Shown one piece after another: positions 1-6,130 of a stretch of 8,576 nt of DNA. Location: contig JANZYY010000201.1 of the NCBI GenBank assembly GCA_026419705.1, forward strand, positions 1 to 8,576, read 5' to 3'. This stretch comes from Fischerella sp. Its GTDB lineage: Bacteria; Cyanobacteriota; Cyanobacteriia; Cyanobacteriales; Nostocaceae. Within the stretch, counting starts at the first letter, position 1. Every line of letters begins with the position of its first letter. The translations under genes and the position numbers were made by a program. The notes below the pieces were generated by a model. That model was not told the DNA's origin. It searched no databases and saw only the letters and a program-made list of their open reading frames with translations.

Positions 1-987
1 AGTGTGGATCGGTGCATTACTACTACTTCCGTACGTTACGCCGCCCGCAGTCAAAGAGTAATTATTGCTCCTAGTGAAGGGACTTGCATCGAACAAGCAT
101 GGGTGGACATGGAAATGCGCTTTGCTGCTACTGCTAGAAATGGTGACACCGTCGAAACTGGCAGAGAAACTACTGGTTCGCGCCAAGCCTTCGAAGATTT
201 AATCAATTTAGATGCGCAAGTCAAAAGCGCCGCCCAAAGAGCAGTTGCAGCTTTATCTCTGCCATCGGTAAAAGGTAATACCTACACCGTCGTGATCGAT
301 CCGATTCTCACTGGTTTATTTGTCCACGAGGCCTTTGGACATCTTTCCGAAGCAGACATGGCTTACGAAAATCCAGATTTGCTGGAAGTCATGACTATTG
401 GACGCAGATTCGGTTGCGAAGAGTTGCAAATTTTTGATGGCGCTGCTCCCAGCGGACATCGTGGTAGTTATTTTTACGACGATGAAGGTACTCCGGCGAC
501 AACCACGCAGCTAATTCAAGATGGAATTTTGGTGGGACGCCTGCATTCTCGGGAAACAGCAGGCAAGTTGGCAGAAGCGGCTACGGGCAATGCTCGATGT
601 CTCAATTATCACTATGCCCCCATTGTACGCATGACCAACACATGGATCGAGAGGGGGAAAACCCCTGTTGCAGACTTATTTAGTGGGATTAAACAAGGAG
701 TTTATGCCCGTAATTGGTTAGGTGGAATGACAAACGGGGAAATGTTTACCTTTAGCGCTGGAGAAGCGTGGATGATTAGAAATGGGAAAATAGCTGAACC
801 AGTCAAAGATGTGACGCTTTCGGGAAACGTTTTTCAAACCCTGGCGGATATTGAGGCGATTGGGGATGATTTTTACTGGGACGAGTCCGGTGGTTGCGGT
901 AAGGGCGGACAAAATGGTTTACCCGTGGGTTGTGGAGGACCAAGTTTGCGAATACGGAATGTGGTAGTTGGAGGGGAAGCGTCATGA
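1..987 (+). CDS. tldD: TldD-type metalloprotease, C-terminal part (5' end cut by window edge)
   Basis: Seen: the frame is open from the first base, so the gene enters from the left; 328 residues are visible, ending at TGA 985-987. A GTG at position 4 is an internal codon, not a believable start. The zinc motif HEAFGH is at visible residues 109-114 (bases 325-342), followed by a glycine-rich C-terminus with GCGKGGQ and VGCGGPS, matching the late cysteine region of the family. Known: TldD pairs with TldE/PmbA to form a peptidase that degrades unfolded or leader peptides (for example in microcin B17 and PQQ-like peptide maturation); HExxxH plus a late Cys bind zinc, and catalysis belongs to the TldD rather than the TldE subunit. 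Family members are about 480 residues, so roughly 150 residues are missing upstream. The cytosolic role and natural substrate in cyanobacteria are inferred only from the family. The partner gene is not in this window. Confidence 0.93.
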   Translation, partial: SVDRCITTTSVRYAARSQRVIIAPSEGTCIEQAWVDMEMRFAATARNGDTVETGRETTGSRQAFEDLINLDAQVKSAAQRAVAALSLPSVKGNTYTVVIDPILTGLFVHEAFGHLSEADMAYENPDLLEVMTIGRRFGCEELQIFDGAAPSGHRGSYFYDDEGTPATTTQLIQDGILVGRLHSRETAGKLAEAATGNARCLNYHYAPIVRMTNTWIERGKTPVADLFSGIKQGVYARNWLGGMTNGEMFTFSAGEAWMIRNGKIAEPVKDVTLSGNVFQTLADIEAIGDDFYWDESGGCGKGGQNGLPVGCGGPSLRIRNVVVGGEAS

Positions 988-988
988 A

Positions 989-2848
989 TTAAGCCTGTGA
1001 GAGATAGGGATGAAGAGCGGCTTCCGTCATTGCTAAATTGCCAGCCAATTCAATCTGATGTCTCTCAATCACGCCCAATATCTTGCGAGGACGATCTCGC
1101 GCCACTACGGGTAACAGATAAAGCCCTCTTGCTCCCATTCGCTCCAATGCTTCTGATACTGGCTCATCCTCGTAGGCGTAGAGAACTTCTGCTGTGGAAA
1201 TATCCCTGAGAGTTTGGGTGATTTTATCTGTCCGATCCAATTCACTTTCAGCTTGGAGGATCGCCCGTCTAATATCAGCTAGGGTCACAATTCCGATCAG
1301 TTGCTCAGTTTCATCCAGGACTAAAGCAGTATGACATTTATGTCGAAGCATTGTCTTTCCAGCTTGCAGTAATGACATTGAAACTGGCAGTGTTAAATAA
1401 GATCGATTCATCACGACTGCAATTGGCACTTGTTGCAATACTTCAAGCTCATCCTGTGGTTGCAAGTTTATACCCATCTGCTGTAGATTCAGTCCTTGAA
1501 TTGCTTGGCTGGATTTGAACAATTCCACACCCCAGACACTGATTCCAACAGCTACCATCAAGGGCAAAACGATCAGATAATTCTGGGTCAATTCAAATAA
1601 TAAGAGAATCGCGGTAAGTGGAGCTTTGACACTACCAGCTAATACAGCTGCCATTCCCACCATTGCATAGGCGGGAGGTGGAGCAATTTCAGACAACCAG
1701 GTAGGTAAAATCACGGTCAATAAATTTCCATAGATTGCTCCTAGACAAGCTCCTAAAAACATTGCTGGAGCAAAAACTCCTCCAACCAAACCACTACCCA
1801 AGCTAATAGATGTCGCAATTACTTTTGCTACAAGCAATAAACCCAACAATGGCAAAGGAAACTGCTCTCCACACAGGATCGCTTCGAGTACTCCGTAGCC
1901 GATTCCTAGGATCTGAGGTAGTTGCAGCGCCATTACTCCGATGCAAGCACCGCCGAGAGCTGGTTGCAGTGCTTTGGGAAACTTTGCGAGCAAAGCAAAA
2001 CCAGCCACTTCCCCTCGAAAACACGCCTGAACCAATTTGATCGCTTGGGTGTAAGCAGTGGAAACAATGCTAGCCAGTAATCCCAAGCCAACATAGTATA
2101 TCCACTCCCAATGACTCATAACTTGATAGGTTGGTAGATCGAATGCGGGGTGAACGCCTAAGACAGTCTGAGCAATCAGCGCGGAGATCACGGCAGACAA
2201 TAGGATGAGGCTGGCAGCTGGTGTTGTAAATGCGGTGCCGAGAACTACTTCTAGCGCAAAGAAAACTCCAGCAATGGGAGCATTAAATCCTGCTGCTAAA
2301 CCAGCTGCTGCACCTGCGCCGATCAGCAATCGACATCTATCTTTGGAAACTTGAAAGGATTGTCCCAGTAGAATACCAATATTCGAGCCAAGCTCCACGC
2401 TCGGACCTTCTGGACCCAAAGAAGCTCCTGTTCCCAAAGAAACGGCAGCTGCTAATAGTTTGATTGCAGGTCGCAGCGGTGAAATTTTCTGCACTCTTGT
2501 GCTGCTGAGTAATGCAGAAAACTCTTGCCCTAAAAAGTCTGGAAAACGCCAATGCAGTAACCCAACAATCAAGCCTCCCAGGATAGGAACGCAGACTATT
2601 GTCCAGTTTCCCCAAGCCGAAATTTGCCCGATTAGGGTTTCAAATGTTAGACTTCGGCAAAGCTCGATCGAGTATTTGAACAAGACGATCGCCAACCCCG
2701 AACCACCCCCAATAAACAGAGCAGAAGCGATCGCTAAAACCTCTGGTGATGGCTGTAGGCGATTGAGAAGACTTGTGAGGCGATCGCTCAGTGAAGAAGG
2801 AGGTTTGAATCGTTGTGGTAGCAGTACCCTTGATGTCAAAATTGCCAT
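989..2848 (-). CDS. CLC-family chloride channel/antiporter with C-terminal CBS pair
   Basis: A membrane CLC protein of 619 residues from ATG 2848. An upstream in-frame TTG at 2875 would add nine residues but has no ribosome site. Residues about 35-450 form the CLC core: the gating motif GPEGP at 145-149 (gate Glu147, codon 2408-2410), FNAPIAGVFFALEV at 188-201, and GGVFAP at 356-361 in the anion pathway. Residues about 472-531 and 547-603 are two CBS domains (IGIVTLADI; ILGVIERH), which in this superfamily bind adenine nucleotides and modulate gating. Odd points: the GSGIP anion motif is not recognisable (the region reads FLGQEFSAL), the position of the internal proton glutamate of the E. coli protein is Val201, and the position of the conserved pore tyrosine appears to be Gln451. 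Family membership is certain; whether it is a passive channel or an H+-coupled antiporter is open. It lies 55 bp downstream of coaE on the same strand and ends one base from the tldD stop. Confidence 0.93.
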   Translation of the reverse strand: MAILTSRVLLPQRFKPPSSLSDRLTSLLNRLQPSPEVLAIASALFIGGGSGLAIVLFKYSIELCRSLTFETLIGQISAWGNWTIVCVPILGGLIVGLLHWRFPDFLGQEFSALLSSTRVQKISPLRPAIKLLAAAVSLGTGASLGPEGPSVELGSNIGILLGQSFQVSKDRCRLLIGAGAAAGLAAGFNAPIAGVFFALEVVLGTAFTTPAASLILLSAVISALIAQTVLGVHPAFDLPTYQVMSHWEWIYYVGLGLLASIVSTAYTQAIKLVQACFRGEVAGFALLAKFPKALQPALGGACIGVMALQLPQILGIGYGVLEAILCGEQFPLPLLGLLLVAKVIATSISLGSGLVGGVFAPAMFLGACLGAIYGNLLTVILPTWLSEIAPPPAYAMVGMAAVLAGSVKAPLTAILLLFELTQNYLIVLPLMVAVGISVWGVELFKSSQAIQGLNLQQMGINLQPQDELEVLQQVPIAVVMNRSYLTLPVSMSLLQAGKTMLRHKCHTALVLDETEQLIGIVTLADIRRAILQAESELDRTDKITQTLRDISTAEVLYAYEDEPVSEALERMGARGLYLLPVVARDRPRKILGVIERHQIELAGNLAMTEAALHPYLSQA

Positions 2849-2892
2849 TATTACCAAAATTATTGTTAATACCAAATCAAAGCAATCTTAAT

Positions 2893-2922
2893 TTCATAAT
2901 TCATCATTTACAGTTCATAATT
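2893..2922 (+). repeat. Direct repeat TTCATAATT at the coaE 3' end
   Basis: Two copies of TTCATAATT (2893-2901 and 2914-2922) flank TCATCATTTACAG-type sequence. On the coding strand this reads ATTATGAA...ATGATGAATTATGAA, a style of spacer repeat common in cyanobacterial genomes. It encodes the last residues of CoaE and its two tandem TGA stops, then continues into the spacer before the chloride transporter gene. Confidence 0.55.
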
Positions 2923-3494
2923 TCTCGATCAACTTGTTTTAGTAATACTTCTAAGCTGGAGGAATTATCTAAAACAACATCAGCATGTGCCGCTTTTTCT
3001 GTAATAGACATTTGACTGTGAATTCTCGCTTGTGCTTGCTCTAAAGTTAAATTATTTCGCTGCATTAATCTTTCTAGTTGTTGTTGCTCAGAACAATACA
3101 CGACCCAAATTTCTGTGACTAAATCAGTCATTTCTGCTTCAAATAATAAAGGCACAACTAACACTAGTGTGTTTGCTGTGGATGCGGAGATTTCCTCCAG
3201 AAAGCGAGCGCGCACGTAAGGATGAATCAAATTCTCTACCCAGAGGCGTTGCTCAGGGTTGTTAAAGATAATTTCGCCTAGCTTTTGGCGGTTGAGTTCG
3301 CCATTTGCTCGTAAAATTTGTTCTCCGTAGCGACTGGCGATCGCATCGAGAATTGGTGAACCGATACAAACAGCTTCTCGGGCATAAATATCCGCATCCA
3401 AAATGGGCAAATGATAAGCATTTGCCAAGTAATTGGCGACAGTAGTTTTGCCTGTAGCAATACCACCAGTTAAGCCGATAATTCGTTTCGTCAT
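2904..3494 (-). CDS. coaE: Dephospho-CoA kinase
   Basis: Catalyses the last step of coenzyme A synthesis, ATP-dependent phosphorylation of the 3'-hydroxyl of dephospho-CoA, in the cytosol. From ATG 3494 the protein is 196 residues, within the usual size. The open frame continues upstream to a TTG at 3539, but those 15 residues lie before the canonical MTKRIIGLTGG start and partly in spacer repeat sequence, so I reject them. The Walker A loop GGIATGKT is at residues 10-17, the conserved LDAD substrate segment at 32-35, LIHPYVR at 89-95, and VVPLLFE, the usual central strand, at 113-119. The final residues EIMNCK and the double stop TGATGA overlap a spacer repeat (2893-2922), suggesting the 3' end has been reshaped by repeat sequence. 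No clear Shine-Dalgarno precedes the ATG. It lies 73 bp downstream of cobA-hemD on the same strand; co-transcription is plausible but not proven. Confidence 0.95.
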   Translation of the reverse strand: MTKRIIGLTGGIATGKTTVANYLANAYHLPILDADIYAREAVCIGSPILDAIASRYGEQILRANGELNRQKLGEIIFNNPEQRLWVENLIHPYVRARFLEEISASTANTLVLVVPLLFEAEMTDLVTEIWVVYCSEQQQLERLMQRNNLTLEQAQARIHSQMSITEKAAHADVVLDNSSSLEVLLKQVDREIMNCK

Positions 3495-3540
3495 TTGTGA
3501 TTTGAGAGTGGATAGTTGATTGTGGTTGGTGGTAAACAAC

Positions 3541-3575
3541 CAACTACTAACTACTAACCACTAACAACTAACTAC
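3541..3575 (+). repeat. Heptanucleotide tandem repeat, five units
   Basis: Five consecutive 7-mers: CAACTAC, TAACTAC, TAACCAC, TAACAAC and TAACTAC, following (C/T)AAC(N)AC. This is the form of the short tandemly repeated repetitive (STRR) heptamers known from Calothrix, Nostoc and relatives, though not one of the classic STRR sequences I remember. The tract covers the last two codons and the TAG stop of cobA-hemD and the start of the spacer before coaE. An opposite-sense motif, GTGGTTGGTGGT, lies just to its left (about 3522-3533), so transcript folding is possible. Confidence 0.8.
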
Positions 3576-5205
3576 TTGTTGCCCATTTAATCAATGCTTG
3601 GGTTAAACCCTCCAAAGTGTATTCTTCTGCTTCGACATCTACGCGTCCGAATAGAGAACGACAAGTCTGGGAAGTTTGTGGACCAATGGAGGCAATACAA
3701 ATTCCCTCTAAATAATTTGCAACTACAGAAGATTGGTTTTCTTCGGAGTGATCGGCGAATATCTTTTCTGCCAGTTGATTGAAAAATTGTACGGTTTTAG
3801 AACTGGCAAAGGTAATAATATCTACTGTTCCACTCTGCAAAGCTAATTCCGCTGAAGGAGGGATACTACTCGGACAGCAAGATTGATAGGCTGGAACCTC
3901 TACCACTTCTGCACCTTTGGTAGATAATTCCCTTACCAAAGTTTCCCGTCCACCGCTTTCTACTCTTGGAAATAATATCTTTTTACCTGCAAGTTCTTCG
4001 GGGAAGTGTGCGACTAAAGAGTCGGCGACAAAGTTAGGTGGTATGAAGTCTGGTTGCAAACAGTGTTGTCTGAGGGTTTGGGCTGTTTCCTCGCCGACGA
4101 CGGCAATTTTAATTCCTGCTAAAGCACGAATATCTTTACCCTGTGCCAGCAGCCGTTCAAAAAAGTAATCTACGCCGTTGCTGGAAGTGAGAATTAACCA
4201 GTCGAACTCAGATAATTGGGCGATCGCATTATCTAAAGCTTCCCAACTAGAAGGCGGACCAATTTCTAGAGCAGGCATTTCGACGACGCGTGCGCCTACT
4301 GACTTTAAGAGTTCTGCAAATTGACCTGACTGTCCTTGTGAGCGTGTCACCAGAATTGTTTTACCACTGAGGGGGAGACCGGAAGTGCTTGGGACGGTAA
4401 AGGTAGAGCTGGAGAGGTTGGTAACCATAGTTTGTGTTTTGGGAGTAGTGTGTTTTGGAGAATTATCTAAGTCTATATTCTCAGGTTGTAAGTATCCGCG
4501 TAACCCCACCACTTCTCCAATTACAATCACCACTGGGGACAGCGTCACACCAGATGTTTGTTCTCGAATGGTTTCGAGCGTGCCTGTCCAGATTTGTTGC
4601 TGTGGGGTTCCTGCCCAACGAATAATCGCAATCGGTGTAGAAAGCGATCGCCCGTATCGCTGCAGCCGATAAATAATCTCAGCCAGATTCTGCCCTCCCA
4701 TCAAAATTACCAATGTCTCTAAAGCTGATAGCGCTTCCCAATCCAAGCCATCGGGATCGTGGGCAGTAAATACGGCAAAGCAGCGACTTAGTACTGGATC
4801 TGTCAGTGGAATGCCTGCTAGTAAAGGTGCTGCTAAGGCAGAGGATATTCCTGGTACAACTTCAAACTCACAACCTGCGGCTTTCAAGGCTTCGATTTCG
4901 GCGCTACAGCGACCAAAAATAAACGGATCGCCGCCTTTGAGCCTGACGACTTGTTTCCCCTGCTGACAATGGTTGACTAGTAAATTATTAATTTCAGCTT
5001 GCGGCGTGCTGGGTTTGCCTCCACGTTTACCTACATCCAGCTTGAGGCAGTTAGGTGATACTAGCTGCAACAACTCGGCATCTATAAGGGCATCGTAAAC
5101 CAACTTTTGGGCGATCGCCAAAAGGTGATAAGCTCTCACCGTCAGGTATGAGACATTTCCCAATCCTGCACCCACGAGGTAGACTTTGCCTTTGTGATTA
5201 GTCAT
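3568..5205 (-). CDS. cobA-hemD: Fused uroporphyrinogen-III C-methyltransferase / uroporphyrinogen-III synthase
   Basis: A bifunctional tetrapyrrole enzyme of 545 residues from ATG 5205; an in-frame TTG at 5214 is less likely, since GAG lies nine bases before the ATG. Residues about 5-236 are an SAM-dependent uroporphyrinogen methyltransferase: VYLVGAGLG at 8-16, the KGGDPFIFGR signature at 90-99, and VVPGISSALAAPLLAGIPLT at 116-135. Residues about 241-280 are a Ser/Thr/Pro-rich linker. Residues about 281-545 match uroporphyrinogen-III synthase: ILVTRSQGQSGQFAELL, ILTSSNGVDYF, FPRVESGGRETL, and SIGPQTSQT near the end. HemD closes hydroxymethylbilane to uroporphyrinogen III, and CobA methylates it twice to precorrin-2 for siroheme and cobalamin. 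The fusion therefore joins the branch-point product to its first diverting enzyme. The last codons and the TAG stop lie inside a heptamer repeat. A TTGACA on the minus strand at 5283-5278 could be its -35, but the matching -10 (TAAACC) is poor. Confidence 0.95.
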   Translation of the reverse strand: MTNHKGKVYLVGAGLGNVSYLTVRAYHLLAIAQKLVYDALIDAELLQLVSPNCLKLDVGKRGGKPSTPQAEINNLLVNHCQQGKQVVRLKGGDPFIFGRCSAEIEALKAAGCEFEVVPGISSALAAPLLAGIPLTDPVLSRCFAVFTAHDPDGLDWEALSALETLVILMGGQNLAEIIYRLQRYGRSLSTPIAIIRWAGTPQQQIWTGTLETIREQTSGVTLSPVVIVIGEVVGLRGYLQPENIDLDNSPKHTTPKTQTMVTNLSSSTFTVPSTSGLPLSGKTILVTRSQGQSGQFAELLKSVGARVVEMPALEIGPPSSWEALDNAIAQLSEFDWLILTSSNGVDYFFERLLAQGKDIRALAGIKIAVVGEETAQTLRQHCLQPDFIPPNFVADSLVAHFPEELAGKKILFPRVESGGRETLVRELSTKGAEVVEVPAYQSCCPSSIPPSAELALQSGTVDIITFASSKTVQFFNQLAEKIFADHSEENQSSVVANYLEGICIASIGPQTSQTCRSLFGRVDVEAEEYTLEGLTQALIKWATSS

Positions 5206-5287
5206 GCTTATCAACTCAATGCCGCAAGTACGGCAGTTTCACCCCGTCCTGTACGGTTTACTGTACCTATCTTACCATGTCAATCTA

Positions 5288-5317
5288 TTGCAATCTTTGT
5301 TTACATTACTTTATATT
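5288..5317 (+). promoter_or_regulatory. Candidate sigma-70-type promoter of hliP
   Basis: TTGCAA (5288-5293) and TATATT (5312-5317) are spaced 18 bp apart, predicting a transcript start near 5324 and a 5' leader of about 26 bases carrying the GAGG ribosome site. The -10 is good and the -35 moderate (four of six positions). The -10 lies within the second HLR1 unit, so bound RpaB would block polymerase. The start has not been mapped; another start further upstream remains possible. Confidence 0.45.
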
Positions 5318-5327
5318 TGTTTACAAC
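5300..5327 (+). promoter_or_regulatory. Triple HLR1 (RpaB-binding) box upstream of hliP
   Basis: Three 8-bp units each separated by exactly two bases: TTTACATT (5300-5307), TTTATATT (5310-5317) and TTTACAAC (5320-5327). The published HLR1 consensus is two copies of (G/T)TTACA(T/A)(T/A) separated by two bases. The first unit matches fully and the other two have one mismatch each. RpaB, the essential cyanobacterial response regulator, binds such sites at high-light-inducible and photosystem genes. The last unit ends 22 bases before the hliP ATG, and the middle unit overlaps the best -10 candidate, a repressor-like position. Binding itself is inferred. Confidence 0.75.
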
Positions 5328-5349
5328 ACATAGCAATCAAGAGGGAAAT

Positions 5350-5562
5350 ATGACAGGAAGAGGCTTTACGATCAACGAACGCGGTCTGCTCAACAGCTAC
5401 GCCATAGAACCGAAGGTTTATGTTGAAGAAACTCCACGGGCTGGCTTCACCGAGTATGCAGAGAAACTCAATGGGCGTTTAGCAATGATTGGCTTTGTTT
5501 CACTGATCGCTTTGGAAGTTTTCACCGGACACGGTTTAATTGGATGGCTAACTAGCCTGTAA
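5350..5562 (+). CDS. hliP: High-light-inducible one-helix chlorophyll-binding protein (HliP/SCP)
   Basis: A 70-residue thylakoid protein of the Hlip/small CAB-like family, which binds chlorophyll and carotenoid as dimers and protects photosystem II assembly and chlorophyll recycling by dissipating energy. Seen: the family N-terminal arm (NSYAIEPKVYVEE, residues 15-27), then the CAB signature EKLNGRLAMIGF at 38-49 with the chlorophyll ligands E38, N41 and R43, and one membrane helix at about 41-62. ATG 5350 is chosen because a strong ribosome site, GAGG at 5341-5344, lies five bases before it. The frame is open further upstream to 5194, but that stretch covers the HLR1 promoter region and has no protein similarity I can recognise. 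The gene is divergent from cobA-hemD and is followed 57 bp later by a second small membrane protein, with a terminator after both. It is probably light-regulated through the RpaB boxes just upstream. Confidence 0.94.
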   Translation: MTGRGFTINERGLLNSYAIEPKVYVEETPRAGFTEYAEKLNGRLAMIGFVSLIALEVFTGHGLIGWLTSL

Positions 5563-5577
5563 GCAATTCACGATTGC
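5563..5577 (+). other. Small hairpin right after the hliP stop codon
   Basis: GCAAT (5563-5567) and ATTGC (5573-5577) pair perfectly around a five-base loop, starting at the base after the hliP TAA. No T run follows, so it is not a normal terminator. It could stabilise the hliP mRNA end, set a processing site or dampen read-through into the downstream 79-codon gene. Five pairs is short and may be chance. Confidence 0.3.
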
Positions 5578-5619
5578 AAATTATTCACAGTCAACAATAG
5601 AACAAAAGAGGGAACAGCA

Positions 5620-5859
5620 ATGAAAACTGATTTTAACTACCCCAATAAAGACTTGCTTGGACCTGTTGTTTTTCGACCAGAGTTTAATAACTTTGAGAAA
5701 ATCAATCTCAACCAAGCCTGGTCATTATTTTTCACCGCAGGTCAAGAAGACAAGACCCTGGGACAAGAAATAGAATTCGGCTGGTTTTTCACCAACTTGT
5801 TAATTGCGGTTGGAGTTGTTGGAAGTATTTGGGCTGCTTACTTTAGGAACTTCGTATAA
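5620..5859 (+). CDS. Unrecognised 79-residue one-helix membrane protein downstream of hliP
   Basis: I do not recognise the family with certainty. Seen: the start is well supported by GAGGG at 5609-5613, and the leader closely resembles that of hliP. Residues 1-50 are polar and rich in N, F and D (MKTDFNYPNKDLLGP, then FRPEFNNFEKINLNQAW), and residues about 55-75 form one hydrophobic helix rich in G, A, V and W (WFFTNLLIAVGVVGSIWAAYF), followed by a short basic end RNFV. The architecture (polar N-terminal arm, one helix, tiny C-terminus) is that of Hlips and small photosystem accessory subunits. The segment EIEFGW (50-55) can be laid on the Hlip ligand motif ExxNGR, but the N and R ligands would be F and W, so canonical chlorophyll binding is not supported. 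It is 57 bp after hliP and shares its terminator, so co-transcription is likely. Inference: a thylakoid accessory protein working with HliP. Confidence 0.85.
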   Translation: MKTDFNYPNKDLLGPVVFRPEFNNFEKINLNQAWSLFFTAGQEDKTLGQEIEFGWFFTNLLIAVGVVGSIWAAYFRNFV

Positions 5860-5892
5860 ATAGGGTTGTGTGTTACATCCAAGAAAATTATT

Positions 5893-5927
5893 AGAAGTCC
5901 TGGTTGTCAAAACCAAGACTTCTTTTC
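5893..5927 (+). terminator. Intrinsic terminator of the hliP operon
   Basis: AGAAGTC (5893-5899) pairs with GACTTCT (5917-5923), and TGGTT (5901-5905) pairs with AACCA (5911-5915), with one C/A mismatch between the two blocks and a five-base loop, GTCAA. Four T residues follow (5923-5926). It begins 34 bases after the stop of the 79-residue protein gene, and no such structure lies between that gene and hliP, so it probably ends a bicistronic transcript. Confidence 0.85.
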
Positions 5928-6130
5928 GCATTGCATTTATAAATAATTTTTATTAAAGGTCGAAGTATTTTTTCGATTCACAAAAATTATCAATCTGGTT
6001 AAGTTGTGTTGAGTTTACGCGAAAAATTCTCAATTGCAAGACGAGATTTCTTGATTTTAGCGCTTGACTAAAAACCGGTAGCTTTGATAATCTAATTCAT
6101 GTGAGTAGGATGGGCTTTTATTAGCTTTTT
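5928..6130. other. AT-rich intergenic stretch between the two operons' 3' ends
   Basis: About 200 bases separating the hliP terminator from the TPR gene stop. I find no open frame with coding character and no RNA gene. It holds weak inverted repeats, TCGAA/TTCGA (5960-5964 with 5972-5976) and CAAGA/TCTTG (6037-6041 with 6049-6053), and a promoter-like pair TTGACT (6064-6069) and GATAAT (6086-6091) with 16 bp spacing, pointing rightwards towards the 3' end of the TPR gene. None is strong enough to assign a function. Confidence 0.6.

Noticed and set aside
2849..2875. Nine-residue upstream extension of the chloride transporter from a TTG codon
   Set aside because: TTG start with no ribosome site; the ATG at 2848 is a better start and family members do not need the extension.
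2460..2891. 143-codon plus-strand open frame opposite the chloride transporter
   Set aside because: Antisense shadow of a well-supported gene; low-complexity composition and no recognisable motif.
3495..3539. Fifteen-residue N-terminal extension of CoaE from TTG
   Set aside because: The kinase fold begins at MTKRIIGLTGG; the extra residues come from low-complexity spacer.
5251..5266. NtcA-like site (GTA...TAC) in the divergent spacer
   Set aside because: The spacing is ten or five bases, not the required eight, and no suitable -10 lies 22 bp downstream.
5194..5349. 52-residue N-terminal extension of HliP in the open frame
   Set aside because: It would translate the promoter and HLR1 region, and Hlips are about 50-70 residues with their own strong ribosome site at 5341-5344.
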